Assembly: GCA_934402315.1 (NCBI GenBank)
Contig: CAKRTS010000005.1
Span: 1-64,000, forward strand
Source: an uncultured Acetatifactor sp.
GTDB lineage: Bacteria > Bacillota > Clostridia > Lachnospirales > Lachnospiraceae
Direction of reading: 5' to 3'
Length of the DNA: 64,000 nt
Positions within the stretch are counted from its first letter, which is position 1; each line of letters starts with the position of its first letter. Made by a program: the position numbers and the translations under genes. The notes under the pieces were generated by a model that saw nothing but the letters and a program-made list of their open reading frames with translations, did not search any database and had not been told where the DNA came from. Positions 24,854 through 34,219 of this stretch are shown here, piece by piece.

Positions 24854-25549
24854 CTAGCCCACCTTATATCCATTCCCCCAGACTGCCTTAAGGTATCTGG
24901 GCTCTCTCGGATTCTCCTCAATCTTCTCCCGGATATGCCTTACATGGACGGCAATGGTGTTGTCTGCGCCGATCGCCTGCATCTTCCAGATGCTCTCATA
25001 GATCTGGCTATTGGAAAACACCTTTCCTCGCTGCTGCACCAGAAGTCTCAATATCTTATACTCGATCGGAGTCAGCCGCACATTCCTACCATCCACCGTC
25101 ACCGTGCGCTGGGTATCGTCAATCACGAGTCCGTCGATCCGGTAGATTCTGTCTATGTTTTTGCAGACATTGACAAGCTGGGTATAGCGGCGTAGCTGCG
25201 ATTTCACTCTCGCCAGAAGCTCCAGCGGATTGCAGTCCGCCGTCACATAATCGTCCGCCCCCGCCTCAAGCGCCATGATCTTTGCCGTCTCCGCCGACTG
25301 CTTTGACACAACGATCAGCGGGATTGTGCTGGCATGGCGCAGCGCAGCGATCAGTTCAATTCCCTTATCCCAGCCCTTGTCATTCAATGCCACGTCCACC
25401 AACATCAGCTGTATGTCTCTATCCTCAAAGAACCGGCTGATCTCCTCAGCCTCTGCCGCCACGACCATCTCCATTCCCTCGCTGGCAAACAGCGGTTCCA
25501 TCTTCTCCACGATTCCTGTCTGATTATTGTATACCAGTATCTTTCCCAT
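24854..25549 (-). CDS. OmpR-family response regulator with degenerate receiver
   Basis: 231 residues: receiver domain (1-~120) and winged helix (~135-231, LTPIEYKILRLLVQQRGKVFSNSQIYESIW and the recognition helix DNTIAVHVRHIREKI). In the receiver the acidic pair that binds Mg2+ is Asn8-Asn9, and the conserved Lys after GADDYVT is Ala. The acceptor Asp52 remains (MLVDVAL). Phosphorylation by a standard mechanism is therefore doubtful, and it may be an atypical, constitutive or ligand-driven regulator. No histidine kinase is adjacent. It is a single gene with its own terminator, and repeat copy C lies 72 bp upstream. Confidence 0.9.
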   Translation of the reverse strand: MGKILVYNNQTGIVEKMEPLFASEGMEMVVAAEAEEISRFFEDRDIQLMLVDVALNDKGWDKGIELIAALRHASTIPLIVVSKQSAETAKIMALEAGADDYVTADCNPLELLARVKSQLRRYTQLVNVCKNIDRIYRIDGLVIDDTQRTVTVDGRNVRLTPIEYKILRLLVQQRGKVFSNSQIYESIWKMQAIGADNTIAVHVRHIREKIEENPREPRYLKAVWGNGYKVG

Positions 25550-25595
25550 GCCGTCACCCTTTCCTTTCCCTGCATCCTAACTCATCCAGATAATT

Positions 25596-25776
25596 ATGAA
25601 ACTCATTGTTTTCCCGCAACAGTTGTGCAGAATGCACCTGACCACAAGCAGCGCACTCTGGAGCCGCCGGCGTTTAGATGCCGTCCTATGGCATCTTACG
25701 CGCCGTTGCGAGCGGAAGGTAGCGCAAGCGTGCCTGCGGTGGTCTGTGCATTTTGCGCAACGTCACTTGTAAAAAC
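25596..25776 (+). repeat. structured 140-bp repeat, copy C
   Basis: Core 25622-25761. Outer helix keeps pairing though bases differ: GCAGAATGCA with TGCATTTTGC, where copy B has GCAGGATGCA with TGCATCCTGT. Inner hairpin GATGCC/GGCATC, and GGCG/CGCC. The GNRA loop is GCAA. It sits in the 391-bp gap upstream of the response regulator. The rest of the gap holds a short hairpin at 25853-25869 and a terminator at 25886-25907. Confidence 0.87.
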
Positions 25777-25885
25777 CCTAATTTCAATTTAAACAGCTAT
25801 CTCTATTTCTACACTGCCATTGTATCAAAGTTGTATTTTCCATCGAAGCGTGTGCCCTCGGCGCACGCAATAAACACAATAAAAT

Positions 25886-25907
25886 AGAGAGTGATTCAAC
25901 ACTCTCT
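25886..25907 (-). terminator. terminator of the AI-2E family gene
   Basis: AGAGAGTG and CACTCTCT form a perfect 8-bp stem with a 6-nt loop, followed on the minus strand by ATTTTATTG. Confidence 0.7.
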
Positions 25908-25940
25908 ACTTATTTAGACTACTTTTCCCCATGAAAAGTT

Positions 25941-27209
25941 TCAGCCCCGTTTCGTTTTTTTCATTTTTTTGCTGCTATTTTTGCGTTCCCGCTCTTCCAG
26001 CTTTTTCTGTTCAGCTTCCCTGCGCTGCTTTTCTACCGCCTTTGCCGCCTCCTCATTCTGCATCTCCATCTCCTCTACCTCAAACATATCCTCTTTTCCG
26101 AGGTGTCTGAAACGGTTGATACCCGCAACTAAGATCATCACACTGTTCTTTGTCGTCTCGAAAGCGCCCTCCTGGTACATGGAATACACTAACAGCCCCA
26201 GAGGCACGGCGATAATCATACCGATAACGCTTCCAAACTTATAGCCGATGAACAAGAGGAAAAGCGTCGGCAGCGGAGGCACACCCATGGAGTCACCCAC
26301 AATCTTCGGCTGGATCAGCTGTCTTGCCAGCTGTCCGCCGCCCCAGATAATCAGAAGCCCGATCGCCAGCTTGTAATCCGCTGTCAGAATCTTAATGATC
26401 GCCCATGGCACAAGCACGGTTCCCGTACCCAGAAACGGCAGAAAATCCAAAAAGGCAACACCGAGTGCAATGAGTGCAAAGTAGTTCACACGAAGCACGC
26501 CAAGTCCGACCAGAAGCAGCAGATACATCCACACCTCAATTTTCAGCTGCGCCTTGAAGTATCCGCCGACCGAGCGAACCAGACTGTTCCGCATCGTCGC
26601 ATAGCGGAGCTGGATAGATGCCGGTGTATGTTTGCGGAACCATTCGTTGATCAGTCCCCTCTCTGCGACAAAGAAGTATGAGGAGAGAAGCGCCATGATG
26701 ATACCGATGAATATGGACGGAAGCTGCTTTGCCAGATTTCCCGCTGCCGCGATGGTCGGTGTTCCGATCTTGCCCATAAACTCGCCGACGTAACTGCCGA
26801 TCTGCGCCGCAAAGTCATTGACCTTCAGCTGTGCTTCTCCCGGAAGCTTTGCCAGCAATACATTCAGGGACTTCCCGATCTCCGCAAGATCCGCCTCCAT
26901 GCTCTTCCACATTCCGGGAAGGGAACCGATCAGTCCGATAACCTGCTCCACCAGCTGCGATATGACAAGATATCCCAGCAGGACGATCAGTGCAATAACC
27001 ACCACGATGACAAAAGCGCTGCCGATCTTACGCTTGATCTTTACCTTCTCCTCAAAGAAACGCACCAGCGGGCTGGCAATCAGTGCAATGATCCAGCCTG
27101 CCACGAACGGCGCAAAGAAAACAATCACCTTCGGCAGAAGGATGACTGCCGCCAGAAGCAGCACGATTGCAACCGCAATATTGACTAAGGCTTTACTGTA
27201 CTTCTTCAT
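25941..27209 (-). CDS. AI-2E/PerM family membrane protein
   Basis: 422 residues. Two N-terminal membrane helices, a central cytoplasmic region (about 60-210) and a cluster of C-terminal helices (about 230-345) follow the AI-2E transporter family pattern, as do LDFLPFLGTG and QPKIVGDSMGVPPL. The family includes sporulation protein YtvI and ion or autoinducer exporters, so the substrate is open. A highly charged tail (residues ~375-422, rich in Lys and Glu) extends beyond the family. The ATG at 27209 has GGAGGGGAAC before it and overlaps the ysxC stop by 17 bases, implying coupling. Confidence 0.85.
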   Translation of the reverse strand: MKKYSKALVNIAVAIVLLLAAVILLPKVIVFFAPFVAGWIIALIASPLVRFFEEKVKIKRKIGSAFVIVVVIALIVLLGYLVISQLVEQVIGLIGSLPGMWKSMEADLAEIGKSLNVLLAKLPGEAQLKVNDFAAQIGSYVGEFMGKIGTPTIAAAGNLAKQLPSIFIGIIMALLSSYFFVAERGLINEWFRKHTPASIQLRYATMRNSLVRSVGGYFKAQLKIEVWMYLLLLVGLGVLRVNYFALIALGVAFLDFLPFLGTGTVLVPWAIIKILTADYKLAIGLLIIWGGGQLARQLIQPKIVGDSMGVPPLPTLFLLFIGYKFGSVIGMIIAVPLGLLVYSMYQEGAFETTKNSVMILVAGINRFRHLGKEDMFEVEEMEMQNEEAAKAVEKQRREAEQKKLEERERKNSSKKMKKTKRG

Positions 27210-27810
27210 GTTCCCCTCCCTGTTCCTCCTCCAGAATGCCATCCAGTATCTCGTAGATCTCCTCACGCCCCTGCTTGCTCTCCGCCGAAAAAGGAATCAG
27301 CACGGCTCCCTCTTCGGTGTGGAGCGTCGTCCGGATCAGCTTCAGCTGCTTCTGGATCTGGCTCCTGTTGATTTTATCCAACTTTGTCGCTATGATGATC
27401 GGGTGATAGCCGTTGCTTAAGATCCAGTCGTACATGGTTCTGTCATTCTCCGACGGCGCATGGCGGATGTCCACAAGAAGGAACACCGCCTTCAACTGCC
27501 GTGACTTGTGCAGGTACCTCTCGATCATCTTTCCCCACTGAACCTTGACCGACTCACTCACCTTTGCAAAGCCATAGCCCGGCAGATCGACGAAATAAAT
27601 CGCATCGTTGACATTATAGTAGTTGATCGTCTGCGTCTTTCCCGGCTGGGCACTGGTTCTCGCAAGCGATTTGCGGTTCATCAGCGCATTGATCAGCGAA
27701 GATTTTCCGACATTGCTCTTTCCGGCAAAAGCCACCTCCGGCAGCGAATTATCCGGCAGCTTGCTCGTAATGCCGCACACCGTCTCCAGACTCACATTCT
27801 TAATGATCAT
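27193..27810 (-). CDS. ysxC: ribosome biogenesis GTPase YsxC (EngB)
   Basis: 205 residues. G1 GKSNVGKSSL, G3 DLPGYGFA and G4 TKLDK are in place, and the N-terminus and total length match the family. YsxC/EngB is an essential GTPase of large-subunit assembly. It follows clpX, the usual order clpP-clpX-(lon)-ysxC in Firmicutes; lon is not present here. Confidence 0.95.
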   Translation of the reverse strand: MIIKNVSLETVCGITSKLPDNSLPEVAFAGKSNVGKSSLINALMNRKSLARTSAQPGKTQTINYYNVNDAIYFVDLPGYGFAKVSESVKVQWGKMIERYLHKSRQLKAVFLLVDIRHAPSENDRTMYDWILSNGYHPIIIATKLDKINRSQIQKQLKLIRTTLHTEEGAVLIPFSAESKQGREEIYEILDGILEEEQGGEHEEVQ

Positions 27811-27831
27811 ACTTTTCCCTTTCTGTCAAAG

Positions 27832-27856
27832 AGAGCGCCGCATAAAACGGCGCTCT
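27832..27856 (-). terminator. hairpin between clpX and ysxC
   Basis: AGAGCGCCG and CGGCGCTCT form a perfect 9-bp GC-rich stem with a 7-nt loop, followed by only TTTGAC on the minus strand. It may be a weak terminator that lets some transcription reach ysxC. Confidence 0.55.
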
Positions 27857-27879
27857 ATTAACACAGGCTTCCACCTGAG

Positions 27880-29154
27880 CTAAATTGCAGTATCCAGCTT
27901 TTTCCTGCCCTCGCCCCTATGAATGACCACCGGTTCACATTCCTCGTCCACGACAGCCTTCGTAATGATGCATTCCTCGATCGACTCATCCGAGGGGATT
28001 CTGTACATGATGTCCATCAGCACGCTTTCCATGATGGAACGCAGACCTCTCGCACCGGTCTTTCTCTCGAACGCCTTGTCGGCAATCGCCTCCACCGCAT
28101 CAGCCTCAAAGGTCAGTTCCACATTGTCCATGTCAAACAGCTTCTTATACTGCTTGATCAGTGCATTCTTGGGCTCCTTTAAGATACGGATCAGCGCTTC
28201 TCTGTCCAGTCCGCGCAGCGTGACACTGATCGGCACACGTCCCACAAATTCGGGAATCAGTCCGAACTTGACAAGATCCTGCGGAGTCACCTCCTGCAGA
28301 AGGTCGCTGATCTCCTTGTTGGTCTTCTGGGAGACCTCCGTGTTAAAGCCGATCGCCTTGCGGTCAAGACGCGCCTCCACGATCTTCTCCAGTCCGTCAA
28401 ACGCTCCGCCACAGATGAACAGGATGTTTGACGTGTCAATGTTAATCAGTTCCTGATGGGGATGCTTTCTTCCACCCTGGGGCGGAACACTCGCAATGGT
28501 TCCCTCGACGATCTTCAACAGCGCCTGCTGAACGCCCTCGCCGGAAACATCTCTTGTAATTGAGACATTTTCTCCCTTTTTCGTAATCTTATCGATCTCG
28601 TCAATATAGATGATGCCATACTGGGCACGCTCGACATCATAGTCCGCCGCCTGAATCAGCTTCAGCAGAATATTTTCCACATCCTCGCCGACATAGCCTG
28701 CCTCTGTCAGTGTCGTCGCATCCGCGATTGCAAAAGGCACGTTGATGATCTTCGCCAGCGTCTGCGCCAGATAGGTCTTACCGGACCCAGTCGGTCCGAC
28801 CATAATGATATTGCTCTTCTGCAGCTCCACCTCATCGAGATCCTTCGGCGCCGTAACGCGCTTATAGTGGTTATACACTGCTACCGACAATACCTTCTTT
28901 GCCTCGTCCTGTCCAACGACATACTCATCCAGAAAATTCTTGATCTGCATAGGCTTTAACAGATTGATCTCCGCCTGAGTAGTCTCCTGAACTGCGTCAT
29001 CCTCAAGTTCCTCCTCCAGAATGTCCGCACAAATATCAATACATTCATCACAGATATACACTCCGGCGGGACCCGCGATCAGCTTGCGAACCTGACTCTG
29101 GGTCTTATTGCAGAAGGAACATCTTATTTCATTGCCGTTCATTTTCGATGCCAT
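27880..29154 (-). CDS. clpX: ATP-dependent Clp protease ATP-binding subunit ClpX
   Basis: 424 residues. An N-terminal zinc-binding domain (Cys12, Cys15, Cys35, Cys38) is followed by an AAA+ module with Walker A GPTGSGKT, the pore loop GYVGED and Walker [11 protein letters not shown]. The ClpP-binding IGF-type loop (KAIGFNTE) is present. ClpX unfolds proteins and feeds them to ClpP. It lies 17 bases after clpP. Confidence 0.98.
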   Translation of the reverse strand: MASKMNGNEIRCSFCNKTQSQVRKLIAGPAGVYICDECIDICADILEEELEDDAVQETTQAEINLLKPMQIKNFLDEYVVGQDEAKKVLSVAVYNHYKRVTAPKDLDEVELQKSNIIMVGPTGSGKTYLAQTLAKIINVPFAIADATTLTEAGYVGEDVENILLKLIQAADYDVERAQYGIIYIDEIDKITKKGENVSITRDVSGEGVQQALLKIVEGTIASVPPQGGRKHPHQELINIDTSNILFICGGAFDGLEKIVEARLDRKAIGFNTEVSQKTNKEISDLLQEVTPQDLVKFGLIPEFVGRVPISVTLRGLDREALIRILKEPKNALIKQYKKLFDMDNVELTFEADAVEAIADKAFERKTGARGLRSIMESVLMDIMYRIPSDESIEECIITKAVVDEECEPVVIHRGEGRKKLDTAI

Positions 29155-29171
29155 TCTTTAACTCCTAAAAA

Positions 29172-29762
29172 TTATTTTGTGTCGTGAGAGCTGATAACCT
29201 TGTCGATCAGGCCGTATGCCATTGCCTCGTCAGCGCTCATCCAGTTGTCACGCTCTGTGTCTGCGCATACTGTCTCGTAATCCTTGCCGGAATTTTCAGC
29301 GATCATACGATTCAGTTTTTCCTTGGTCTTCAAAATATGTCTTGCTGCAATCTCAATTTCCGTAGCCTGTCCCTGAGTTCCGCCAAGAGGCTGATGGATC
29401 ATGATTTCCGCATTGGGCAGAGCATATCTCTTTCCCTTTGCGCCACCGTTCAACAGGAAAGCGCCCATGCTGGCAGCCATTCCGATACATACGGTAGACA
29501 CATCGCATTTAATATACTGCATGGTATCATAAATTGCAAGACCCGCCGTCACAGAACCTCCCGGGCTGTTAATGTAGAGATGGATGTCCTTCTCCGGGTC
29601 CTCCGCCTCAAGGAAGAGCAGCTGGGCAACCACAATGCTTGCAGAAGTATCCGTCACCTCTTCTCCCAGGAAAATAATTCTGTCCTTCAAAAGTCTGGAA
29701 TAAATATCGTAAGATCTTTCACCTTTGCTTGTCTGTTCAATGACGTAAGGCACTAAACTCAT
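29172..29762 (-). CDS. clpP: ATP-dependent Clp protease proteolytic subunit ClpP
   Basis: 196 residues. Catalytic triad Ser98 (GMAASMGA), His123 (MIHQPLGG) and Asp172. Full length with the processing-region N-terminus. Forms the tetradecameric chamber served by ClpX. It has its own promoter, separated from tig by a terminator, and is first in a clpP-clpX transcript. Confidence 0.98.
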   Translation of the reverse strand: MSLVPYVIEQTSKGERSYDIYSRLLKDRIIFLGEEVTDTSASIVVAQLLFLEAEDPEKDIHLYINSPGGSVTAGLAIYDTMQYIKCDVSTVCIGMAASMGAFLLNGGAKGKRYALPNAEIMIHQPLGGTQGQATEIEIAARHILKTKEKLNRMIAENSGKDYETVCADTERDNWMSADEAMAYGLIDKVISSHDTK

Positions 29763-29811
29763 ATCAGAATCCTCCGTTCTGTCCTTTATTCTGTAAAAAT
29801 ATACCTTTCTT

Positions 29812-29840
29812 ATATTATCCTACCGGAACACGTTTTTCAA
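29812..29840 (-). promoter_or_regulatory. candidate clpP promoter
   Basis: TTGAAA (29840-29835) and TAATAT (29817-29812) with a 17-bp spacer on the minus strand, about 50 bases before the clpP start. No CtsR heptad repeat is evident. Confidence 0.55.
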
Positions 29841-29881
29841 TGCATTCGGTACGAATTAATAAAAATTTAAACTCTGTTATC

Positions 29882-29918
29882 AAAAACGGCTGCGCTCCTT
29901 TGTTCCGGAGTGCAGCCG
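29882..29918 (-). terminator. tig terminator
   Basis: On the minus strand CGGCTGCACTCC and GGAGCGCAGCCG form a 12-bp stem with one G-U pair and an 8-nt loop, followed by TTTTTG. Confidence 0.9.
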
Positions 29919-29939
29919 CTCATATTATCCTGAAGTATT

Positions 29940-31310
29940 TTATGCTTCCTCGCTGTTCTCCTCAGCAGGAGCCTCATCCTTTGCCTTCCTGGTGGTCTTC
30001 TTTGCAGCAGTCTTCTTAGGCTTGTCTTCCTTTGCATTCTCCACAACGAACTCAACCGCCTTCTTGATGCAGAGGTCGTCCATAACCTGCTTCTTGCCGT
30101 TCTCTCCGAGAAGCTCCTTAACCTTGTCAGCCTCCATCTGGTAAACCTCAGCCATGGTCTTAACTTCCTCTTCAAACTCTTCCTCGGAAGCAACCATCTT
30201 CTCAGCAGCGGCAACTGCCTCGAGAACCAGTCTGGACTGGATTCTCTTCAATGCCTGGGGCTTTAACTGCTCCATCAGCGCCTGGGAGGTCATGCCGGTA
30301 AACTGCATGTACTGCTCCATGCTGATGCCCTGGGACTGCATTCTCTGTGCATAGTCCTGAAGCATCTGTCTCTGCTGGGTCTCAACCATCGCATCGGGAA
30401 TATCCATCTTCGCGTCCTCGATGATTGCATCGATAACTGCGTCTTCCTTCTTATTCTTTGCCTCAGTTTCCTTTCTGCCGGCGAGCTTCTTTCTGATCTC
30501 TTCCTTATACTCGTCAACAGTATCGCTCTCCTCGGAAACCTCGCCGACGAAATCCTCGTCCAGCTCAGGGAGCTGCTTCTCCTGAAGCTTCTTTACTGTG
30601 CACTTGAACACAGCAGCCTTTCCTGCAAGCTCTGCCGCCTGATAATCCTCAGGGAAGGTAACGTTTACTTCTGTCTCCTTGCCTGTCTCGGCGCCGATCA
30701 GCGCGTCCTCAAAGCCGGGAATGAATGCGCCGGAACCGATTGTCAGAGGATAGTCTGTTCCCTTGCCGCCCTCAAAGGCAACTCCGTCCACAAAGCCCTC
30801 GAAATCAATTGTTGCAATATCACCGGACTGTACTGCTCTGTCTGTAATATCAACAGTTCTGGAGTTCTTCTCTCTCTCCTTGTCAACCTCTGCGTTAATC
30901 TCATCATCCGTAACGGTGGTGTCAGCCGCTTCCACCTTGACACCCTTATACTTTCCAAGAGTAACCTCCGGCTTCAGAGCGACCTCAGCCGTGAAAATGA
31001 AAGGCTTTCCTGCCTCAACCTGTGTAACCTCAACCTTGGGAGAGGATACGATGTCCTCTGTGCACTCCTCCAGAGCCTTCTCATAAGCGTCCGGAATCAG
31101 ATCGTTTACGGCATCCTCGTAGAATACTTCCTTGCCGTACATCTGCTCGATCATCTTTCTGGGAGCCTTGCCCTTGCGGAAGCCGGGGATGTTGATCTTA
31201 TTCTTGTTCTTCTGGTAAGCGCCTTCGATAGCCTTTTCCAGCTCCTCAGCAGGGACCTCAATGGTCAGCTTCGCCATATTGTTCTCTAATTTTTCTACCT
31301 GTAAACTCAT
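29940..31310 (-). CDS. tig: trigger factor (ribosome-associated chaperone and prolyl isomerase)
   Basis: 456 residues. The ribosome-binding signature GFRKGKAPRKMIEQ lies near residue 45, the FKBP-type PPIase domain follows (VQSGDIATIDFEGFVDGVAFEGGKG), then the helical C-terminal domain. A lysine- and glutamate-rich tail of about 30 residues extends past the usual end. The ATG at 31310 follows GGAGG; a start 17 codons earlier has no site. Has its own promoter and terminator, upstream of clpP as in many Firmicutes. Confidence 0.97.
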   Translation of the reverse strand: MSLQVEKLENNMAKLTIEVPAEELEKAIEGAYQKNKNKINIPGFRKGKAPRKMIEQMYGKEVFYEDAVNDLIPDAYEKALEECTEDIVSSPKVEVTQVEAGKPFIFTAEVALKPEVTLGKYKGVKVEAADTTVTDDEINAEVDKEREKNSRTVDITDRAVQSGDIATIDFEGFVDGVAFEGGKGTDYPLTIGSGAFIPGFEDALIGAETGKETEVNVTFPEDYQAAELAGKAAVFKCTVKKLQEKQLPELDEDFVGEVSEESDTVDEYKEEIRKKLAGRKETEAKNKKEDAVIDAIIEDAKMDIPDAMVETQQRQMLQDYAQRMQSQGISMEQYMQFTGMTSQALMEQLKPQALKRIQSRLVLEAVAAAEKMVASEEEFEEEVKTMAEVYQMEADKVKELLGENGKKQVMDDLCIKKAVEFVVENAKEDKPKKTAAKKTTRKAKDEAPAEENSEEA

Positions 31311-31417
31311 TGTTACATTTCCTCCTTCAAGTTGCTGTGCTTCGTTCCTTCGCTTCTCCATCGCCGCAAGTCTGCACCCAAAGACCGCATTTCACACACA
31401 GCCACAGTCATTTTAAG

Positions 31418-31447
31418 ATTATAGCACGAAAACCTTTGTTTTGTCAA
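31418..31447 (-). promoter_or_regulatory. tig promoter
   Basis: TTGACA (31447-31442) and TATAAT (31423-31418), an 18-bp spacer, both boxes perfect. The -35 box overlaps the stop codon of the preceding transporter gene. Confidence 0.88.
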
Positions 31448-32733
31448 ATATGTGTTGCAATAACAATGACTCTTTCCCGCTGTCTGAGACGGATATAGGC
31501 TTCTGCCCTCTCTCTGGTTCCGGCATCCATGCCCGTATAGGGTTCATCCAGCAGCACAATTCCCGCCTGCGCCTCCATGGCACGCACCAGCGCAACCCTG
31601 CGCTTCATGCCGCCGCTCAGCTCCGCGCACGGTCTGTCAAGCTCCTCTTCCCCGAGCACCTGCCGCAGCGCCCTCCGCGCCGCCGCGGCATCTCCCGTCA
31701 CCAGCTCCACATTCTTTACCGCACTGCACGTCTCGCAGAGTCTGTCCTCCTGAAACAGCATACTGCATTCTCCCGTCCTTCTGATCTCCCCGGCATCCGG
31801 CTTCACCAGTCCGGCAATCAGGCGCAGCAGGGTCGTCTTTCCGCTGCCGGAGGGCGAGGTCAGATAATAGATCTGTCCCGGAAGATAGGCAGCACTGAAC
31901 TGCTCCAGCACCTGCCTGTCGCCATACCGCTTCGACACTCCCTCCAGCACGGCCTCTCCCCCTTCGGCGCGCCGCACCGCGCCACGGCACGGCGGCTGCC
32001 ACGAGAAGAATCTCTCCGTCAGCCATAATACGCCCTTCTCAAACAGGAAGCTCAGCAAAATTACCACTGCCGTCCACGCAAAAACTGCTGCCGTATTCAG
32101 ATAGAGCTTCGACAGATATATCTGCTCTCCGATCGAGAAGGCGGGTGTTCCGATGATCTCCGCCGCCACTCCCGACTTCCAGCTCATGCCCAGAGCAATA
32201 CTCATACTGCTGCTGAGAAAAGGCTTCAAAGCCGGGCAATAAATATAGAAGAAACGATCCCGCCCGGACAGGCGAAAAACCCATGCCATCTCCGTCATGT
32301 TACGGCCGACGTTCTTCAGGCCCTCAAGCGTACTGATGTAGATATTCGGCAGAACAACAAGAAAACAGACCGCCACCGCCAGAAAAGACGAGCCCCACCA
32401 GATCAGCAGCAGCACGACAAAGGATGCCACCGGTATCGCTTTCATCAGGCACATGAGCGGTGCAAGCAGTTCCTCCACGATCCGGAAACGCTTGCTCAGC
32501 GCCGCAAGCAGCACCGCCGCAGCAAAGCCCGTTACAAAGCCAGCCGCGATCCGCAGCAGCGATCCCGCCACCACACGGTAAAAGCGCCCGTCCGTCAGCA
32601 GAGTCAGCAGTTCTTTCAGCGTCTGCAGCGGCGTCACCATCAATATCTTATTGTTTACTGCCAATGCAAGCAGGAACCACACTGCCAGCCAGAACAGAAT
32701 AATCCCCGCCTGCTTCACGATCTTTCTTCCCAA
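31444..32733 (-). CDS. NitT/TauT-type ABC transporter, permease and ATPase fused
   Basis: 429 residues in one frame. Residues 1-~250 are a six-helix SsuC/TauC-type permease with the EAA-like loop (AWVFRLSGRDRFFYIYCPAL). Residues ~265-429 are an ATPase with Walker A SPSGSGKTT, signature LSGGMKRRVAL, Walker B IVLLDEPYTGMD and a terminal IATHI. The ATPase stops just after the switch His, about 50-70 residues shorter than SsuB-type subunits. These proteins are normally separate. It starts at TTG with GAGGG six bases before. The substrate (sulfonate, nitrate, thiamine precursor or similar) cannot be told. It follows the binding-protein gene. Confidence 0.85.
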   Translation of the reverse strand: MGRKIVKQAGIILFWLAVWFLLALAVNNKILMVTPLQTLKELLTLLTDGRFYRVVAGSLLRIAAGFVTGFAAAVLLAALSKRFRIVEELLAPLMCLMKAIPVASFVVLLLIWWGSSFLAVAVCFLVVLPNIYISTLEGLKNVGRNMTEMAWVFRLSGRDRFFYIYCPALKPFLSSSMSIALGMSWKSGVAAEIIGTPAFSIGEQIYLSKLYLNTAAVFAWTAVVILLSFLFEKGVLWLTERFFSWQPPCRGAVRRAEGGEAVLEGVSKRYGDRQVLEQFSAAYLPGQIYYLTSPSGSGKTTLLRLIAGLVKPDAGEIRRTGECSMLFQEDRLCETCSAVKNVELVTGDAAAARRALRQVLGEEELDRPCAELSGGMKRRVALVRAMEAQAGIVLLDEPYTGMDAGTRERAEAYIRLRQRERVIVIATHI

Positions 32734-32749
32734 AACGTACCCTCTTTAC

Positions 32750-33742
32750 TTACTCATTATAATAAAAATCATCCCCCGGAAGCTGTCCGCCCACAAGCTC
32801 CGCATTAAACTCCGCAAGCACCTCAAGATATGCAGACAACGCCGACTTCATATCCTTTCCGGTAACACACACGATATTGCAGTTCGGAATCGCCTTTGCT
32901 GCAATGGGCTCCTTCGCCACAATTCCCGCCTCGACAGCCATTGCAGTTGCTTCTTCCACATTCGTATTTACACTGTCCGCACTTTCCGCATGCTCCTTCA
33001 GGAAATTCTTAACTGCCTGCGGGTGCTCCTCAAGAAATGCCTTTCTCACAACGGTCACACCGGTAACCATACCGTCACCCCCGGCAGCCTTCTTCCACTC
33101 CTCGTTTACATCCAGCGCAATATGCAGACTGTCGTTCTGCATGAGCGCCGCCGTCACAAAGGGCTGGGGCAGAAGGCCGATGGCATCCGGGTTCTCCGCC
33201 AGCACAGCGGCAACCTCCGTCGCCTCCGATTTGAACTCCAGTGTATAGTCATTCTCTCCGAGTCCGTTCTTCTCAAGAAGATACCGCAGAGAAGCCTCGG
33301 GTGTCGTCCCCTTGCCGGTCAGGCAGATTGTTTTTCCTTTCAGATCGGCGACACTGTTCAGCTCGGCGGTTCCGGTCACAAGAGAAAGAACTCCCAGCGT
33401 ATTGACATCAATGACGGCAATACCGCCGTCTGTCTTCTGATAGAGAACCGCTGCAACGTTAGCGGGCACCAGCGCAATGTCGAGCTCCCCCTTTACAACC
33501 AGCGGAAGAAGCTCGCCCGCTCCCGTCGCCATCTGAAATTCATATGTATTCTCCGTCCCGCCCTTGTCCGCCTTGTCCATCAGGCTTAAAAGTCCCAGAG
33601 ATGTCGGCCCCTTCAATGAGCCGACACGGATCGTTGTATCGTCGGCCTTCTCCGCTTTGCCGCAGCCCGGCAGAATGCCGGCCAGCATGACAATAAGCAA
33701 TGCCATAATCAAATTTTTCACTGTTTTCCTATGTTTTTTCAT
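32750..33742 (-). CDS. NitT/TauT-type solute-binding lipoprotein
   Basis: 330 residues. Lipoprotein signal (MKKHRKTVK, hydrophobic core, lipobox ILPGC) then a two-lobed binding domain of the ABC NitT/TauT family (IRVGSLKGPTSLGLL, GELDIALVPANVAAVLY, LKGKTICLTGKGTTPE). It delivers substrate to the fused permease-ATPase, 17 bases downstream. The ATG at 33742 is preceded by GAGGAGAAT; the open frame extends 39 codons upstream without a site. Confidence 0.9.
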   Translation of the reverse strand: MKKHRKTVKNLIMALLIVMLAGILPGCGKAEKADDTTIRVGSLKGPTSLGLLSLMDKADKGGTENTYEFQMATGAGELLPLVVKGELDIALVPANVAAVLYQKTDGGIAVIDVNTLGVLSLVTGTAELNSVADLKGKTICLTGKGTTPEASLRYLLEKNGLGENDYTLEFKSEATEVAAVLAENPDAIGLLPQPFVTAALMQNDSLHIALDVNEEWKKAAGGDGMVTGVTVVRKAFLEEHPQAVKNFLKEHAESADSVNTNVEEATAMAVEAGIVAKEPIAAKAIPNCNIVCVTGKDMKSALSAYLEVLAEFNAELVGGQLPGDDFYYNE

Positions 33743-33790
33743 ATTCTCCTCATTTCCGCCGACCGTTTTTCCGGCTCTTTTTCTGCGCAC

Positions 33791-33819
33791 ATTATAGCAC
33801 ACGGCCTTTCTCTTGCCAA
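33791..33819 (-). promoter_or_regulatory. promoter of the NitT/TauT-type transporter operon
   Basis: TTGGCA (33819-33814) and TATAAT (33796-33791) with a 17-bp spacer on the minus strand. No riboswitch fits in the short leader (about 45 nt). Confidence 0.75.
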
Positions 33820-33843
33820 CGATAGAAATTATCACCTTGCAAA

Positions 33844-33876
33844 GAGGCGGCACAGTCATAACGACTGCACCGCCTC
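33844..33876 (-). terminator. terminator of the spore protein gene
   Basis: GAGGCGGTGCAGTC and GACTGTGCCGCCTC form a 14-bp stem with a 5-nt loop, followed by TTT on the minus strand. Stem strong, T-run weak. Confidence 0.65.
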
Positions 33877-33898
33877 CAATGTCTTTCCTCAGGGAGCC

Positions 33899-34099
33899 TT
33901 ACTTCATCTGCTCTTCCTGCTTCTTAATCATACGACGAACCATCTCGCCACCGATAGAACCAGCCTCACGGGATGTCAGATCACCGTTGTAGCCTTCCTT
34001 CAGGTTTACACCAAGCTCAGATGCAACCTCAGTTTTAAAACGATCCATTGCTGCCTTTGCTTCAGGCACTTCTACTCTATTACTTCTGTTTCCGGACAT
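33899..34099 (-). CDS. sspA: alpha/beta-type small acid-soluble spore protein
   Basis: 66 residues, full length. The GPR protease site (FKTEVASELGV) and the conserved C-terminal DNA-binding helix (SREAGSIGGEMVRRMIKK) identify it. These proteins coat and protect spore DNA and are degraded at germination. The ATG at 34099 follows TGGAGGTGACAAG. Symbol is generic, since several paralogues are usual. Expression from sigma-G in the forespore is expected from the family. Confidence 0.95.
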   Translation of the reverse strand: MSGNRSNRVEVPEAKAAMDRFKTEVASELGVNLKEGYNGDLTSREAGSIGGEMVRRMIKKQEEQMK

Positions 34100-34219
34100 T
34101 CTTGTCACCTCCATAAAATGTGTTTTGGTTTCCTTCTCTATCTTCAAGATAAGTGCTGCTTTCACTTATCCTGAAGCCTTCGGTTCAAGTTAAGTTCTTG
34201 CTGCGACTTATCTTGGTCT

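Noticed and set aside
20802..25549. a mobile element carrying the repeat
   Set aside because: No transposase, integrase or inverted-repeat ends are seen around the copies, and copy D is about 25 kb away next to the unrelated spoIIA operon.
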